From assembly GCF_003716875.1 (NCBI RefSeq), contig NZ_CP033078.1:1-64000 (forward strand): a DNA stretch of 64,000 nucleotides, written 5' to 3'. The first letter of the stretch is position 1. Each line of letters starts with the position of its first letter. The position numbers and the translations under genes are program-made. Below the pieces are notes generated by a model. It ran no database searches. It was not told where the DNA came from and worked only from the letters and a program-made list of their open reading frames with translations. The stretch comes from Vibrio zhugei. GTDB taxonomy: Bacteria > Pseudomonadota > Gammaproteobacteria > Enterobacterales > Vibrionaceae. This document shows positions 38,399 to 52,562 of the stretch, one piece after another.

Positions 38399-39775
38399 CT
38401 ATAAGAAGAATGGACTGGGTTGGAAAAGAGCTTCTACATCCGGCACGTATTTCTTGTTCACAAGGAACATGACGACATGGTCGTTTTGCTCAATCACCAC
38501 ATTATCGTGCGCAATGAGGACTTCGTCGCCACGCACAACTGCACCAATGGTGGCACCGGGAGGCAACTTAATCGTACCAATCGCACGGCCAACCACTTTC
38601 GACGTCGACTCATCGCCATGAGCCACCGCTTCTATGGCTTCGGCAGCGCCTCGGCGTAATGAAGAGACGTTGACAATATCAGCGCGGCGTACATGGGTTA
38701 ACAACGCGGAAATAGTGGCTTGTTGCGGGGAAATGGCCACATCAATCACGCCGCCTTGCACTAAGTCGACATACGCACCGCGTTGAATCAAGACCATCAC
38801 CTTTTTGGCGCCCATACGCTTAGCGAGCATAGCCGACATTATATTGGTTTCATCTTCATTGGTCAGGGCGATAAATACATCGACTTGCTCAATGTTTTCT
38901 TCGGTTAACAGTTCTTGATCGGCGGCGTCACCACAAAACACAATGGTGTTCTCCAGTTCTTCCGACAACTGTTCCGCTCGTTGATAGCTACGTTCGATAA
39001 GTTTGACGCTATAGGTCTGTTCCAGTTTTCTCGCCAGACTTGCGCCGATGTTGCCTCCGCCGACAATCATAATACGGCGATAGGGTTTTTCGAGGCGTTG
39101 CAGTTCGCTCATAATCGAACGAATGTGGTTGCTGGCCGCGACAAAAAACACTTCATCATCCGCTTCAATCACGGTGGTTCCTTGAGGACGAATAGGGCGG
39201 CCTTGTCGGAAAATAGCCGCAACGCGGGTATCAATATGAGGCATATGATCGCGCAGTGCCGATAAAGCGTTACCGACCAATGGCCCGCCATAATAGGCTT
39301 TAACGGCCACGAGACTGACTTTTTCTTCGGCGAAGCTCACCACTTGCAGCGCGCCTGGATATTGAATCAAACGTCCAATATAACGAGTCACGAGTTCTTC
39401 GGGAGCAATTAAGTGATCGACAGGCACCGCACCGGATTGAAACAAGGCTTCTTTTTCGGCGAGATATTGCGGCGAACGGATGCGCGCGACGCGGTTCGGG
39501 GTATTGAAAAGAGAAAAGGCGACCTGACACGCAGCCATATTGATTTCATCGGTATTGGTGACCGCAACAAGCATATCGGCATCTTGCGCTCCCGCTTCAC
39601 GCAATACATCGGGATGACTGGCATGCCCGGTGACTACCCGTAAATCGTATTTATCTTGCAGTTCACGCAGACGTTCACTGCTTTTATCGACGATGGTGAT
39701 ATCGTTATTTTCGCCGACTAAATTCTCTGCCAGAGTGCCACCGACTTGGCCTGCTCCAAGAATGATGATTTTCAT
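38399..39775 (-). CDS. trkA: Trk system potassium uptake regulator TrkA
   Basis: The 458-residue cytoplasmic NAD-binding gate of TrkH/TrkG is a tandem of two RCK (KTN) halves. Each has a Rossmann GxGxxG: GAGQVGG at the N terminus and GGGNIGA near residue 238, each followed by a TrkA-C domain. Start ATG at 39775 ([18 protein letters not shown]); the seven-codon longer frame is not conserved. trkA and trkH are adjacent here, as in other vibrios. Confidence 0.97.
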   Translation of the reverse strand: MKIIILGAGQVGGTLAENLVGENNDITIVDKSSERLRELQDKYDLRVVTGHASHPDVLREAGAQDADMLVAVTNTDEINMAACQVAFSLFNTPNRVARIRSPQYLAEKEALFQSGAVPVDHLIAPEELVTRYIGRLIQYPGALQVVSFAEEKVSLVAVKAYYGGPLVGNALSALRDHMPHIDTRVAAIFRQGRPIRPQGTTVIEADDEVFFVAASNHIRSIMSELQRLEKPYRRIMIVGGGNIGASLARKLEQTYSVKLIERSYQRAEQLSEELENTIVFCGDAADQELLTEENIEQVDVFIALTNEDETNIMSAMLAKRMGAKKVMVLIQRGAYVDLVQGGVIDVAISPQQATISALLTHVRRADIVNVSSLRRGAAEAIEAVAHGDESTSKVVGRAIGTIKLPPGATIGAVVRGDEVLIAHDNVVIEQNDHVVMFLVNKKYVPDVEALFQPSPFFL

Positions 39776-39799
39776 ACTCAGTTCTCTTTCATTCATAAC

Positions 39800-39822
39800 A
39801 AAGGCAGCGTGACGCTGCCTTT
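39800..39822 (-). terminator. Hairpin between rsmB and trkA
   Basis: AAAGGCAGCGT and ACGCTGCCTTT pair around a one-base centre, giving about a 9-10 bp stem, followed on the minus strand by TTTGTT. It lies between the rsmB stop and the trkA start and may partly separate their transcription. Confidence 0.6.
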
Positions 39823-39832
39823 GTTGTCAAAA

Positions 39833-41113
39833 TTACGCTTGTTTGATGAGTACGGCGTAGTAAAAACCGTCCATGTCCTCTTCGCCTGGTAAGATTTGAC
39901 GACCAGGATTGTCCGCTTCTGAGCCAACTAGGCTCGCATCCGCGGTACGCTTAAGAAATGCCGTCACTTGATCGCGGTTTTCTTGCGGTGTGATTGAGCA
40001 TGTCGCGTACACTAATGTTCCGCCCGGTTTTAACTGTTGCCACATCGCATCGAGAATCTCGCTTTGCAGACTGGCAAGCGCTTCAATGTCGTTGGCACGA
40101 CGCAGCCATTTGATATCCGGATGACGGCGGATGACCCCCGTGGCTGAACAGGGAGCATCGAGTAGAATACGGTCAAACTGTTCACCTTGCCACCATTTTT
40201 GTGGTGTTCTTGCATCACCACATAGAACGTTGGCCTCCAACTGCAGGCGTGCTAGGTTTTCATGCACGCGTTTTAAGCGAGTTTCATCACTATCAATGGC
40301 GACAACTTGCTTCGCTTGAGTTCGTTCGAGAATGTGAGCGGTTTTCCCACCGGGCGCGGCGCAACAATCTAGGATCCGTTCACCATCTTGTGGTGTCAGG
40401 TAGTGATACGCCAGCTGCGCGGCGGCATCTTGTACCGAAACCCAACCTTCAGCAAAGCCTGGTAGCGAGGTGACATCACACGGGCGTTCTAGTTTGAGTG
40501 CGTCCTCGGCTTGTGAGTGAGGAGTACTTTCAATGTCTTGCGCTAATAGTAAGGCTTGATACTCGTCTCGGGTATGGTGGGCACGATTCACACGTAGCCA
40601 CATCGGGGCTTTGATGTTATTCGCGTCGACAATGGCTTGCCAATCATCGGGGTAGCTTTCTTTGAGCAACGACAGTAGCCAACTTGGGTGACCATAGCGG
40701 CCAGCATCGTGGCTCATCGCTTGTGCATCGAGTGTGGCTTGTTGGCGTTGATAATTTCTCAGCACAGCATTAATCAAACCACGTAAACGTGGGCCTTTTA
40801 ATGTGCGCGTGGCTTCTACTGTTTCAGCCACGGCGGCATGCGCAGGGATACGCATGGAACTGAGCTGATAAATCCCGACCAAAATCAAATGATGAAAGAC
40901 GCGTTGTTTGCCTTTTAATGGTTTATCCATTAAGGCATTCGCTGTTGATTCCAAGCGAGGTAAAAAGCGTAAAGCACCAAAGCAAATCTCTTGCAGTAGT
41001 GCATGGTCACGCGGTTTTATCTTTTGCTGGGCAGCAGGTAGCGCTGCTGATAAAGAATAACCTTGGTCAACGACCTCGAAAAGAACTTGAGCTGCCGCAG
41101 CACGAACATTCAT
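39833..41113 (-). CDS. rsmB: 16S rRNA (cytosine-967-C5) methyltransferase
   Basis: SAM-dependent RNA methyltransferase (Sun/Fmu). The N-terminal NusB-like domain (about 1-140) precedes the Rossmann methyltransferase domain with [18 protein letters not shown] (cysteine of motif IV) and [10 protein letters not shown] (motif VI catalytic cysteine). Start ATG at 41113 is preferred over TTG at 41119. The 426 residues match the family (429). Order def-fmt-rsmB is as in enterobacteria. Confidence 0.95.
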   Translation of the reverse strand: MNVRAAAAQVLFEVVDQGYSLSAALPAAQQKIKPRDHALLQEICFGALRFLPRLESTANALMDKPLKGKQRVFHHLILVGIYQLSSMRIPAHAAVAETVEATRTLKGPRLRGLINAVLRNYQRQQATLDAQAMSHDAGRYGHPSWLLSLLKESYPDDWQAIVDANNIKAPMWLRVNRAHHTRDEYQALLLAQDIESTPHSQAEDALKLERPCDVTSLPGFAEGWVSVQDAAAQLAYHYLTPQDGERILDCCAAPGGKTAHILERTQAKQVVAIDSDETRLKRVHENLARLQLEANVLCGDARTPQKWWQGEQFDRILLDAPCSATGVIRRHPDIKWLRRANDIEALASLQSEILDAMWQQLKPGGTLVYATCSITPQENRDQVTAFLKRTADASLVGSEADNPGRQILPGEEDMDGFYYAVLIKQA

Positions 41114-41159
41114 TTGCAAACCTATTTATAAACAATACCGACCCAATGGGAGCGAGAGA

Positions 41160-42107
41160 TTAATTCAATTGTGTGCCGACTTCAAACCAAGCGGCACGCG
41201 AATTCAGTAAATCTTGTACCGCCATGGCGCGCTTACCGGGTATTTGCAGCATTTCCAATACCAATGTATCTTTGCCTGTTGCCACATAAATCCCCGTTTT
41301 ATCGGCACGTAGAATGGTGCCAGCGGGTTGTTCGCTGTGTGTTGGCTCAACACGCGCTTGCCAGACTTTAATGGCATTGTCTTCCACCGAGAAGTGACTC
41401 ATTGGCCACGGATTGAATGCCCGAATACAGCGCTCAATCGCATCCGCGGCTAAGTGCCAATCAATACGGGCTTCTTCTTTACTCAGTTTTTTGGCGTAAT
41501 TGGCCTGTTCATCGTCTTGCTCGATCGGCTGCGCGGTGCCAGCGGCGATACTGTGCAGACAATCGACTAATGCCTGTGGACCTAACTCAGCCAGTTTCTC
41601 ATACATGGTGGCACTGGTATCGGTGCTCTCAATTGGCAGGGTAGCAATACTGAGCATATCGCCCGTATCTAAGCCCACGTCCATTTGCATTATCGTAACA
41701 CCGGTTTCTTGATCACCAGCCCAAATAGAGCGTTGAATCGGTGCAGCGCCACGCCAACGAGGCAGGATAGAGCCATGCACATTAATGCAGCCGAGTTTCG
41801 GGGTATCCAGAACGACTTTAGGAAGCAATAATCCATAAGCAACCACCACCATCAGGTCAGCATTCAAGGCTGCTAGTTCTTGTTTCGCTTCGTCAGATTT
41901 AAAGTTTTCTGGCTGATAAACGGGGATATGATGCGCTAAAGCCATCTCTTTGACAGGACTGGCTTTTAATTTTTTACCTCGGCCTGCTGGACGATCAGGC
42001 TGAGTATACACTGCGATAACTTCGTGCTCCGAAGACAATAACGCCGCCAAGTGACGGGCGGCGAAATCCGGAGTACCTGCAAACACAATACGTAATGATT
42101 GGCTCAA
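41160..42107 (-). CDS. fmt: Methionyl-tRNA formyltransferase
   Basis: Formylates initiator Met-tRNA using 10-formyl-THF. The 315 residues match E. coli Fmt (315). The N-terminal formyltransferase domain carries [15 protein letters not shown] with the catalytic NxHxSxLP pattern, and the C-terminal OB-like domain follows. The start codon is TTG at 42107 ([20 protein letters not shown] in alignment with the E. coli start, which is also non-ATG); no ATG fits. It starts 13 bases after def stop. Confidence 0.96.
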   Translation of the reverse strand: MSQSLRIVFAGTPDFAARHLAALLSSEHEVIAVYTQPDRPAGRGKKLKASPVKEMALAHHIPVYQPENFKSDEAKQELAALNADLMVVVAYGLLLPKVVLDTPKLGCINVHGSILPRWRGAAPIQRSIWAGDQETGVTIMQMDVGLDTGDMLSIATLPIESTDTSATMYEKLAELGPQALVDCLHSIAAGTAQPIEQDDEQANYAKKLSKEEARIDWHLAADAIERCIRAFNPWPMSHFSVEDNAIKVWQARVEPTHSEQPAGTILRADKTGIYVATGKDTLVLEMLQIPGKRAMAVQDLLNSRAAWFEVGTQLN

Positions 42108-42120
42108 GGTAGCAACCTCT

Positions 42121-42639
42121 CTATGAGTTTTTATTCTTTTCGTTGATGCGTTTGATCTTCTCTAATTTCTCTTTGATACGTTTACGTTTCAAAGGCGATA
42201 AGTAATCAACAAACAGCTTACCTTCAAGGTGGTCCAGCTCATGCTGAATACAAATAGCAAGAAGCTCATCCGCTTCTAATTGATAGGCTTCACCATCGCG
42301 ATTCAGTGCTTTTACCGTGACGCCAGCGGCGCGTGGCACCAAGGCACGAGCCCCAGGTACGGATAAACAGCCTTCTTCAATGCCATCTTCACCATGCTTT
42401 TCGATGATTTCTGGATTGATAAGCACCAAAGGTTGGTCACGAGTCTCGGATACGTCGATCACAACAATACGTTGATGAATGTCAACCTGAGTCGCGGCAA
42501 GGCCAATGCCTTCTTCGTCGTACATGGTATCAATCATGTCATCGACGATTTTTTGGATTTCAGGTGTCACTTCTTCAACCGGTTTCGCAACGGTGCGTAA
42601 GCGGTCATCAGGGAATGTTAATACGTTTAATACAGACAT
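42121..42639 (-). CDS. def: Peptide deformylase
   Basis: Removes the N-formyl group from new proteins. The 172-residue metalloenzyme has all three motifs: [16 protein letters not shown] and HELDH (metal ligands: the cysteine and two histidines). First gene of the def-fmt-rsmB-trkA-trkH cluster. Divergent from dprA, with 269 bases between. Confidence 0.97.
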   Translation of the reverse strand: MSVLNVLTFPDDRLRTVAKPVEEVTPEIQKIVDDMIDTMYDEEGIGLAATQVDIHQRIVVIDVSETRDQPLVLINPEIIEKHGEDGIEEGCLSVPGARALVPRAAGVTVKALNRDGEAYQLEADELLAICIQHELDHLEGKLFVDYLSPLKRKRIKEKLEKIKRINEKNKNS

Positions 42640-42782
42640 ATCTTCTCAAATGTTGAACTGTGCCGAAGCAGTAAAAAGCTTATTGGCTCAATTCTAGACA
42701 TTTTAGACCCTAAATGACAGCATCTAAGCTCAAATTCTGAGTTTTTTACATTGAATAACCCGACTTTTTGTTGGCTTATTCT

Positions 42783-42806
42783 ACCCTATTTATTATAGGG
42801 TTTTTA
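42783..42806 (+). terminator. Terminator-like hairpin upstream of dprA
   Basis: ACCCTAT (42783-42789) and ATAGGGT (42795-42801) pair, followed by a T-run. It lies in the 269-base def-dprA gap, pointing toward dprA. It could attenuate dprA or be a leftover of a lost gene; no reading frame precedes it. Confidence 0.5.
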
Positions 42807-42908
42807 ACGTTTTTTAATTAAGTTATAAGGTGTTAACTCTGCATATAGGCTTTCATGACGCGATGGTCTGGGGAGACGCACTGAGATTCTCTTTAAAGGA
42901 GCGTTGCA

Positions 42909-44027
42909 ATGTTGCAAGAAGAAGTGCTTATGGCTTGGTTAATGTTGAGTTTTGTCCCACGCTTAGGGCCAAAACGTTTGGCGCGGTTATTGAGTATCGA
43001 TGCCCCGCATCATTTGGTGCAGTATTCTCCGCAACAGTGGCAAGCGGTAGGCTTAAAAGCGGATCAAATTGACTATTTAACCCAACATGCACATCAACAA
43101 GTGAATGAATGCTTAGCATGGCAAGCAGCTTCAGCGCAGCGACATATCATTACACCTCTGCATTCAACCTATCCTCCGTTGCTCAAATCCATCTCTGCGG
43201 CGCCAAGTGTTTTGTTTGTGGAAGGCGATCCACAATGCTTAACAGAACCACAAGTGGCCATGGTTGGCAGCCGTAACGCTTCTGTTGATGGACAAAAATC
43301 GGCTTATCAATTTGCCGAGGAGTTAGCGCACCATGGCATGACGATAACCAGTGGCTTAGCGTTGGGGATTGATGGGCATGCCCATGACGGCGCGTTAGCA
43401 GGAGGTGGCAAAACCATCGCGGTATTGGGTAGCGGCCTCGCGCAAGTTTATCCTGCCCGCCACCGACGCTTAGCCTCTCGCATCATCGAGCGTGGAGCAT
43501 TGGTGTCCGAGTTTTGTCCACAAACCCCTCCGAAAGCGGTGCACTTTCCTCGACGAAATCGCATTATCAGTGGCTTATCGCTCGGTGTCTTAGTGGTAGA
43601 AGCGGCGCTGAAAAGTGGCTCGTTAATTACTGCGCGTTATGCGACAGAGCAAGATCGTGATGTCTTTGTGTTGCCTGGATCGATTTATCAAGCCAACCAT
43701 AGTGGGAGTAATGATTTAATTCGCCAAGGGGCGAGTTTGGTACAAAATGCCTCGCAGATCCTCGAAGAATTAACGACGTTTGTAAATTGGGCGCTTACTG
43801 AGCAAAAAACAAGGCAGCAAGCACTTTTTTCTCCGCCTGAGAGTGAAGAACAATTGCCATTTCCTGAGCTCTTCGCTAACGTAGGAGAAGAGGCCACCCC
43901 GGTTGATATTCTTGCAAGCAGGACCAATATACCTGTGCATGAAGTCATGACGCAGCTTTTAGAGCTTGAACTCTCTGGGCACGTTGTTGCGGTATCTGGT
44001 GGTTATATTCGTAAGGGGAGGGGCTAG
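42909..44027 (+). CDS. dprA: DNA processing protein DprA (Smf)
   Basis: Protects incoming single-stranded DNA and loads RecA during natural transformation. The 372 residues include an N-terminal SAM-like domain, the Rossmann-like DprA core ([55 protein letters not shown]) and a C-terminal winged helix. ATG at 42909 with AAAGGAG ribosome site. Its presence while comM is disrupted means the uptake pathway is otherwise at least partly preserved here. smg follows after two bases. Confidence 0.96.
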   Translation: MLQEEVLMAWLMLSFVPRLGPKRLARLLSIDAPHHLVQYSPQQWQAVGLKADQIDYLTQHAHQQVNECLAWQAASAQRHIITPLHSTYPPLLKSISAAPSVLFVEGDPQCLTEPQVAMVGSRNASVDGQKSAYQFAEELAHHGMTITSGLALGIDGHAHDGALAGGGKTIAVLGSGLAQVYPARHRRLASRIIERGALVSEFCPQTPPKAVHFPRRNRIISGLSLGVLVVEAALKSGSLITARYATEQDRDVFVLPGSIYQANHSGSNDLIRQGASLVQNASQILEELTTFVNWALTEQKTRQQALFSPPESEEQLPFPELFANVGEEATPVDILASRTNIPVHEVMTQLLELELSGHVVAVSGGYIRKGRG

Positions 44028-44029
44028 CG

Positions 44030-44506
44030 ATGATGATGGATATCTTAATGTATCTTTTTGAAACTTACATTCATAGTGATGTTGAGTTGCAAGTGAATCA
44101 AGATGAACTCGAAGAAGAGCTTGTTCGAGCAGGGTTTCATAAGAAAGACATCTACAAAGCGCTTAATTGGTTAGAAGATTTGGCGGCATTACAGCAAACG
44201 GATGAGCATAAAGCTCTGACGGTGAGCGCCGACACCTCGGTACGTATTTTTGCTCAGAAAGAAATGATGCGATTGGATGTGGAATGCCGTGGCTTTATCT
44301 TGTTTCTTGAGCAGATTAAAGTGCTAACACCCGAGACACGAGAAATGGTCATTGACCGTATTATGGGATTAGAAACCAATGAATTTGGTTTGGATGATTT
44401 AAAATGGATCATTCTCATGGTGCTGTTTAATGTCCCCGGTAACGAAAACGCTTATACGCTGATGGAAGAGCTGCTATACAGCAAAGAGCAAGGCATTCTT
44501 CACTAG
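44030..44506 (+). CDS. smg: Smg protein (DUF494)
   Basis: The 158-residue conserved protein begins with [18 protein letters not shown], nearly as in E. coli Smg (157). Function unknown; sits between dprA and a zinc-finger gene as in enterobacteria. Three successive ATG codons (44030, 44033, 44036) make the exact start uncertain; the GGGGAGGGG ribosome site fits the first or second. Confidence 0.92.
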   Translation: MMMDILMYLFETYIHSDVELQVNQDELEEELVRAGFHKKDIYKALNWLEDLAALQQTDEHKALTVSADTSVRIFAQKEMMRLDVECRGFILFLEQIKVLTPETREMVIDRIMGLETNEFGLDDLKWIILMVLFNVPGNENAYTLMEELLYSKEQGILH

Positions 44507-44520
44507 GTAATGATAGGTTT

Positions 44521-45099
44521 ATGAGCGGTAAAATTGATCCACAACTTTTCACACACACAGGACAGGCTACTCATCATGAGTCTTGTCCTCAGTGTGGGCA
44601 TGAATTAGTCATCCGTCACGGTAAACGCGGCCCTTTTTTAGGGTGTAGCCAATATCCCGACTGTGATTATATTAAACCGCTGCATCAAAATGACGGACAC
44701 ATTATTAAGGCTCTTGGGGTGCCGTGTTCTGAGTGTGGTCATGAGTTAGTTCTGCGCCAAGGGCGTTATGGCATGTTTATCGGGTGTAGCCACTATCCTG
44801 AATGCCATCATATCGAATCGATCGATGGTGCGAGCGAAGATGAAGCAAAAGTCGAGTTTGTGTGTCCTGAATGTGGCGATGGGCATTTGATTGAACGTAA
44901 AAACCGCTTTGGCAAAATGTTCTATGCGTGTAGCGGTTATCCTAAATGTAAGTTCGCCGTCAATCTCCCACCGGTTGAGGGAACATGCCAGGCGTGTGGG
45001 TTTGGTTTGTTGGTGGAAAAGAAAACCGCAACGGGCATTAAGCACCAATGCGCGAATCGTCAGTGTGGTCATTATCAGTCAAACGATGGCGATGAGTGA
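44521..45099 (+). CDS. yrdD: Topoisomerase-like C4 zinc-finger protein YrdD
   Basis: The 192-residue DNA-binding protein consists of repeated topoisomerase-I-type C4 zinc ribbons: CPQCG...CSQYPDC, CSECG...CSHYPEC, CPECG...CSGYPKC, and CQACG with a final CANRQC. Close to E. coli YrdD (180). Its partner is unknown. Last gene of dprA-smg-yrdD, 14 bases after smg. Confidence 0.93.
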   Translation: MSGKIDPQLFTHTGQATHHESCPQCGHELVIRHGKRGPFLGCSQYPDCDYIKPLHQNDGHIIKALGVPCSECGHELVLRQGRYGMFIGCSHYPECHHIESIDGASEDEAKVEFVCPECGDGHLIERKNRFGKMFYACSGYPKCKFAVNLPPVEGTCQACGFGLLVEKKTATGIKHQCANRQCGHYQSNDGDE

Positions 45100-45112
45100 G
45101 AATCTTCGAATA

Positions 45113-45140
45113 AAAAACGGCGCGATGAGCGCCGTTTTTT
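45113..45140. terminator. Bidirectional terminator between yrdD and purK
   Basis: AAAAACGGCGC-gatga-GCGCCGTTTTT between convergent genes. Confidence 0.92.
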
Positions 45141-45151
45141 ATGGTAATCAA

Positions 45152-46285
45152 TCAGTCTTGGATGTCTTTTGCGAGGCGGTGCACCGCCGGAAACGCCTGC
45201 TTATCTAAGTAATTGGCAATTTCGCACAGTTTCCGCTGGAGTTGCCCCGGATAATCGGCGGTTAAGTTGATGTGACCCATTTTGCGTCCCGGCCGCTGAC
45301 TCTTTCCATACCAATGAATGTGGCATCCTTCCATCGCCATCAATTCGGGGGGTAATGAGTCTTCCCCAAGAATATTGATCATTGCGGTTTCGCGCACCAG
45401 CTTGGTACTGCCTAAGGGTAAATGGCAGACAGCGCGGAGATGATTTTCAAATTGGCAGACTTCTGCGCCTTGTTGTGTCCAATGACCAGAGTTATGGACA
45501 CGTGGTGCGATTTCATTGACCAGCAGTTCGCCATTCACATCAAAAAACTCCAGAGCTAACACACCAACATAATCTAAGCGTTTAGCGACGGCGGCAAACA
45601 TGGTTTCTGCCTGTAATTGCAAATCCGGAGCATCGATGGCTGTAGATAAACTCAACACACCATCGACATGAATATTTTCAGCTAATGGATAGGTTTCAAT
45701 ATCACCGTTGGCATTTCTGGCTCCGACGAGTGAGACCTCACGTTGAAATGGAACAAACTGCTCGGCGACGATCGCTTGTTGCTTGGCATCATCGAGGCAT
45801 GCTTGCATCTCCTTCCAAATGGCGTCGGCTTGTGCGCGATCTTTCAAGCGCCATTGTCCTTTGCCATCATAACCACCGAGCGCTGTTTTCAGCACCATAG
45901 GAATCCCCACAGTGTCGATCGCTTGCTCAAAATCCGCTCGCGTATGAATGATGGCGTAGGTTGCGTTTTTTACGCCAGCGTCATCAAGCAGCGCTTTTTC
46001 GATGCGGCGATCGCCACCGGCTTTAATCGCTTGTGAGGTTGGGAAGAATTTACCGCTTTTCTCACACGTCGCCAGAATGTCATCGGGGATATGTTCGAAT
46101 TCCGCGGTAATCACATCACTATCTGCGATGGCTTGTTCAAGCGTTTGTGGTGTCGTCGCCTGAGTGAGTGGGTGCACGACACGGTTTGTGGTCACATCGT
46201 AAGCCGTTAATGTCAGATTGAGTGGCGCCCCAGCGAGAGACATCATGCGAGCCAGCTGTCCTGCACCTAAAACCAATACATGCAT
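45152..46285 (-). CDS. purK: N5-carboxyaminoimidazole ribonucleotide synthase
   Basis: ATP-grasp enzyme that carboxylates AIR to N5-CAIR in purine synthesis. The 377 residues (E. coli 355) have the start [19 protein letters not shown] and ATP-grasp loops such as [12 protein letters not shown] and [28 protein letters not shown]. Begins 3 bases after purE stop, so translationally coupled with it. Confidence 0.96.
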   Translation of the reverse strand: MHVLVLGAGQLARMMSLAGAPLNLTLTAYDVTTNRVVHPLTQATTPQTLEQAIADSDVITAEFEHIPDDILATCEKSGKFFPTSQAIKAGGDRRIEKALLDDAGVKNATYAIIHTRADFEQAIDTVGIPMVLKTALGGYDGKGQWRLKDRAQADAIWKEMQACLDDAKQQAIVAEQFVPFQREVSLVGARNANGDIETYPLAENIHVDGVLSLSTAIDAPDLQLQAETMFAAVAKRLDYVGVLALEFFDVNGELLVNEIAPRVHNSGHWTQQGAEVCQFENHLRAVCHLPLGSTKLVRETAMINILGEDSLPPELMAMEGCHIHWYGKSQRPGRKMGHINLTADYPGQLQRKLCEIANYLDKQAFPAVHRLAKDIQD

Positions 46286-46288
46286 GCC

Positions 46289-46774
46289 TTATTCCTCTTC
46301 TGGGTTTGGATTGGCTAGAACCGTGTTGGTTTGTTCTGTGCGGAACGCTTCGACTTTTTGCATGACAGAGTCATCATGAGTACCAATAATTTGCGCCGCG
46401 AGAATGCCAGCGTTCGCCGCGCCAGAATCACCAATCGCTAGTGTGCCCACGGCAATCCCTTTTGGCATCTGCACGATGGAGAGTAGAGAGTCCATTCCTT
46501 TTAACGCACGCGATTTTACTGGCACACCTAGAACCGGAATACTGGTATAGGCCGCGGTCATCCCCGGTAAATGAGCCGCACCGCCCGCTCCGGCAATAAT
46601 GACTTTGATTCCGCGTTCTTTCGCGCTGGTGGCATAATCTGCCAGAAGTTGGGGGGTTCGGTGCGCAGATACAACTTTGGTTTCGTAAGGAACACCAAAC
46701 TTATCGAGCATTTCTGCCGCGAGTTTCATGGTTGGCCAATCGGATTGTGATCCCATGATAATTCCTACTTTCAT
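46289..46774 (-). CDS. purE: N5-carboxyaminoimidazole ribonucleotide mutase
   Basis: Converts N5-CAIR to CAIR. The start is ATG at 46774 ([20 protein letters not shown]), giving 161 residues, the usual size of bacterial class I PurE (169 in E. coli). The longer frame upstream is not conserved. Motifs SAHRTP and [11 protein letters not shown] form the active site. A PurR-like operator lies 68 bases upstream, consistent with purine repression. Confidence 0.96.
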   Translation of the reverse strand: MKVGIIMGSQSDWPTMKLAAEMLDKFGVPYETKVVSAHRTPQLLADYATSAKERGIKVIIAGAGGAAHLPGMTAAYTSIPVLGVPVKSRALKGMDSLLSIVQMPKGIAVGTLAIGDSGAANAGILAAQIIGTHDDSVMQKVEAFRTEQTNTVLANPNPEEE

Positions 46775-46841
46775 CTCCAACTCCTGTAAACTTTTAAAAT
46801 AAATAAGCGAACTGCCGGCATTATACGAGGATTTTATCATC

Positions 46842-46857
46842 AAGCAAACGTTTGCGC
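46842..46857. promoter_or_regulatory. PurR operator (pur box) for purEK
   Basis: AAGCAAACGTTTGCGC differs from the PurR consensus ACGCAAACGTTTGCGT at only two outer positions and has a central palindrome. It lies between purE and the divergent tsaC, upstream of purE. Confidence 0.85.
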
Positions 46858-46961
46858 GCAAGATGGACCTCTGATTGACTATTACACGCAATTTGCTTTC
46901 GCTGATCAAACGAATAGTTTGTAAACTAGAGACAGATTTCTATGAATGAACAGGTCATGCC

Positions 46962-48468
<1,507 letters not shown>

Positions 48469-48528
48469 TAGGTATCCCTATCGTAATAGAGCGGAGAATG
48501 AACCGCTCTGTTTGAATAAAGGCCTACT

Positions 48529-49359
48529 ATGGACAATTATAATGATCAGTACGCGGTGTTCGGTAATCCTATCGGACACAGCCAATCTCCATTTATTCAT
48601 ACCTTATTTGCTCGTCAGACTGAGCAGGCAATGGTCTATACCGCAGAACTCGCGCCTATTGATGGTTTCGTTCCCGCGATGAACGCTTTTTTTGCCGAAG
48701 GCGGTAAAGGATGCAACGTGACCGTTCCCTTTAAAGAAGAAGCGTATCAATATGCGGACCGTTTGACCGAGCGAGCTCAATTGGCAGGAGCGGTAAATAC
48801 ACTTAAATATCTAAGTGATGGCGGCATTCTTGGCGATAACACCGATGGCGAAGGGCTTGTTCAAGATTTATTGATGAATCAAGTCCTATTAAAAGACGCG
48901 AAGATCCTGCTGATTGGTGCTGGTGGCGCCGCTCGCGGTGTGTTAAAGCCGCTCTTAGATCAACGCCCTAAGCAGATTACCGTGGTCAATCGAACATTAA
49001 GTAAAGCCCAACAACTCGCCGAGCAGTTTGGCCCCTATGGCGCAATCAGTGCCTCCCCAATGACAGAGGTCACTGAGCCATTTGACATTATTATTAATTC
49101 AACCTCAGCCAGTTTGGAAGGAAAGCTCCCTGAAGTACATGGCAGTGTTGTATCTCAGTCAACGGTGAGTTACGACATGATGTACGGAAAAGGATTAACG
49201 GTTTTTAATCAGTGGGCGGTGAATCATGGCTGTGCCAAGACATTCGATGGTCTAGGGATGCTCGTTGGACAAGCAGCAGAGAGTTTTATGCTTTGGCGAG
49301 GCTTACGTCCTGGCGCTCGTCAAATACTATTAGAGTTGCGTCGTAACTTAGAAGGGTAA
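48529..49359 (+). CDS. aroE: Shikimate dehydrogenase
   Basis: NADP-dependent reduction of dehydroshikimate to shikimate in aromatic amino acid synthesis. 276 residues. Substrate-site motif [12 protein letters not shown] at the N terminus, catalytic lysine in [11 protein letters not shown], Rossmann loop [13 protein letters not shown] in VVNRTLSKA. Downstream of hemF by 60 bases and upstream of a DUF1488 gene by two. Confidence 0.97.
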   Translation: MDNYNDQYAVFGNPIGHSQSPFIHTLFARQTEQAMVYTAELAPIDGFVPAMNAFFAEGGKGCNVTVPFKEEAYQYADRLTERAQLAGAVNTLKYLSDGGILGDNTDGEGLVQDLLMNQVLLKDAKILLIGAGGAARGVLKPLLDQRPKQITVVNRTLSKAQQLAEQFGPYGAISASPMTEVTEPFDIIINSTSASLEGKLPEVHGSVVSQSTVSYDMMYGKGLTVFNQWAVNHGCAKTFDGLGMLVGQAAESFMLWRGLRPGARQILLELRRNLEG

Positions 49360-49361
49360 CC

Positions 49362-49637
49362 ATGAATCAATCAATCTTGTTTACAGAGATGAAAGTTTGG
49401 GATGAGCAACGTCAAAGTGTCGGCTTTACTGCTCAGCAAGGCGGAGCGTTGATAGAATGCTGGATAAGTAAAGCGGGACTTGAAGCCTTATCTCAACGAC
49501 CAGTATTAGATGGGCCGCAAGCTCTGCAACGATTCGAAGAATGTCGTTTCGATATTGAAGACCTTGCGGAAGAACAAATAGAAGATGAAGCTTACAATGA
49601 AGCAGGGGAAATCGAAGTTATGATTTCACTGGCTTAA
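49362..49637 (+). CDS. DUF1488 family protein
   Basis: A 91-residue acidic protein of the DUF1488 (YrdB-like) family, recognised by position after aroE and by the conserved ISKAGLEAL and F-E-x-x-R-x-x-I-E patterns (FEECRFDIEDLA). Function unknown. Starts 2 bases after aroE stop, so coupled. Its last 20 bases overlap the 3' end of the convergent yrdA. Confidence 0.8.
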   Translation: MNQSILFTEMKVWDEQRQSVGFTAQQGGALIECWISKAGLEALSQRPVLDGPQALQRFEECRFDIEDLAEEQIEDEAYNEAGEIEVMISLA

Positions 49638-50169
49638 CCGCCGTTAAGAAGGCCTGCTTATTGGCTACATAGTTCTGAGCCGATTGACGTAAGAAAGCCA
49701 TTTCCTTTTCGGTTAAGACACGAACCTGTTTCACTGGACTTCCGACATACAGGTAACCACTTTGTAATAGTTTACCTGGTGGCACTAAAGACCCAGCACC
49801 AATCATGACATCTTCTTGTATGACGGCGCCATCAAGAACAATGGCGCCCATTCCAACTAAAACCCGATCATGGATAGTACACCCGTGTAACATCACCTTA
49901 TGCCCAACGGTAACGTCATTACCGATAATCAGTGGGTAGCCATCCGGATTCTCTGCGTTTTTATGAGTGACATGCAATACACTGCCATCTTGGATGTTAG
50001 TCCGTTTACCAATACGGATATGATTCACGTCGCCGCGAGCAGCTACAAACGGCCAAATGCTGGAATCATCGTCCAGATGAATGTCACCAATAATGACCGC
50101 ACTCTCGTCGATATAGACCTGATGGCCCAATTGTGGCGCGATACCCTGATAACTTCTTAGCGAACTCAT
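49618..50169 (-). CDS. yrdA: Gamma-carbonic-anhydrase-family protein YrdA
   Basis: Left-handed beta-helix hexapeptide-repeat protein of 183 residues. Shows the family motifs RGDVNHIRIGKRTNIQDGSVLHVTH and VTVGHKVMLHGCTI with the three histidines that bind zinc. Enzymatic activity of YrdA-type members is often weak or unproven. Start ATG at 50169 with GAGAG six bases upstream is preferred to ATG 50175, where the same ribosome site would touch the start. Confidence 0.92.
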   Translation of the reverse strand: MSSLRSYQGIAPQLGHQVYIDESAVIIGDIHLDDDSSIWPFVAARGDVNHIRIGKRTNIQDGSVLHVTHKNAENPDGYPLIIGNDVTVGHKVMLHGCTIHDRVLVGMGAIVLDGAVIQEDVMIGAGSLVPPGKLLQSGYLYVGSPVKQVRVLTEKEMAFLRQSAQNYVANKQAFLTAVKPVKS

Positions 50170-50292
50170 ACACATCTCTCTATTCTTTTCTTATTTGATC
50201 CCATAATAAGGGGCATTTTTGCTTATAAAAAACACGTTAAGTGTAAAAAACAGCCAAACAAATAAAAAACAGATAAAAACATGAAAAAGCGC

Positions 50293-50505
50293 TTGCCAAT
50301 GTGAGCTCGATCTCTATAATGCCACCTCGCTGACACGGGAAAGCTTAATTAAGCATTTCAATTTGTTAGTAAGGGTGTTCAAAAAGCTGAAAAGCTTAAA
50401 AAGAAATTTTAAAAAAGTGTTTGACACGAGCTTTAAAATCTATAGAATGGCCGCCTCTTTCGCAGTAACGCCTGTTACTCTGGAAGATAGCTCTTTAACA
50501 ATTTA
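50293..50505 (+). promoter_or_regulatory. rrn operon 1 tandem promoters P1 and P2 and boxA
   Basis: P1: TTGCCA (50293) and TATAAT (50315) spaced 16. P2: TTGACA (50421) and TAGAAT (50443) spaced 16. Both are followed by GC-rich discriminators (gccacctcgc, ggccgcc), as in stringently controlled rRNA promoters. A-tract-rich DNA upstream of P1 (50215-50290) resembles an UP/Fis region. boxA GCTCTTTAACA at 50490-50500 is the antitermination site. The remainder of the 50170-50765 gap is the 16S leader. Confidence 0.82.
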
Positions 50506-50765
50506 AACCTATCAATCTGTGTGGGCACTCGTTGATGATAATCAATAGCTTCTTAGGAAGCACAATTGGTTTCAATGAACTGAGTGACCAAAGCTATTGA
50601 GAAACAGCCTTGAGCGGTTTTGATTTTACTTTTTCAAAAGTAGAAATAATAGCGGCACAGTCAATTCATTACCATTCTGTTAGAATGGTAATAGCTTTAA
50701 AATTACGTTCATCTTCGGATGAATTTTAGTTTTGAAGTCAGTATTCATTGAGCCACAAAAAACTT

Positions 50766-52309
<1,544 letters not shown>

Positions 52310-52381
52310 ATACGAAATGATTATTGCGATGAGTGTTCACACAGATTGATATGGTTTAGACAAAGCAAAGAGTATCTTAGT

Positions 52382-52457
52382 GTCCCGTTCGTCTAGAGGC
52401 CTAGGACACCGCCCTTTCACGGCGGTAACAGGGGTTCGACTCCCCTACGGGATACCA
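52382..52457 (+). tRNA. tRNA-Glu (TTC)
   Basis: 76 bases with CCA encoded; anticodon TTC in CCGCCCTTTCACGGCGG; TTCGA T-loop; sequence almost identical to E. coli tRNA-Glu. First tRNA in the 16S-23S spacer of operon 1. Confidence 0.98.
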
Positions 52458-52459
52458 TT

Positions 52460-52535
52460 GGGTCGTTAGCTCAGTTGGTAGAGCAGTTGACTTTTAATCA
52501 ATTGGTCGCAGGTTCGAATCCTGCACGACCCACCA
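52460..52535 (+). tRNA. tRNA-Lys (TTT)
   Basis: 76 bases ending CCA; anticodon TTT in TTGACTTTTAATCAA; acceptor GGGTCGT pairs with ACGACCC. Two bases after tRNA-Glu. Confidence 0.97.
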
Positions 52536-52562
52536 TTCCTTCCATGGGAATTAAAATACCAT

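Noticed and set aside
45109..45145. Palindrome as regulatory operator between yrdD and purK
   Set aside because: Placement between two convergent gene ends and flanking A/T runs make it a bidirectional terminator.
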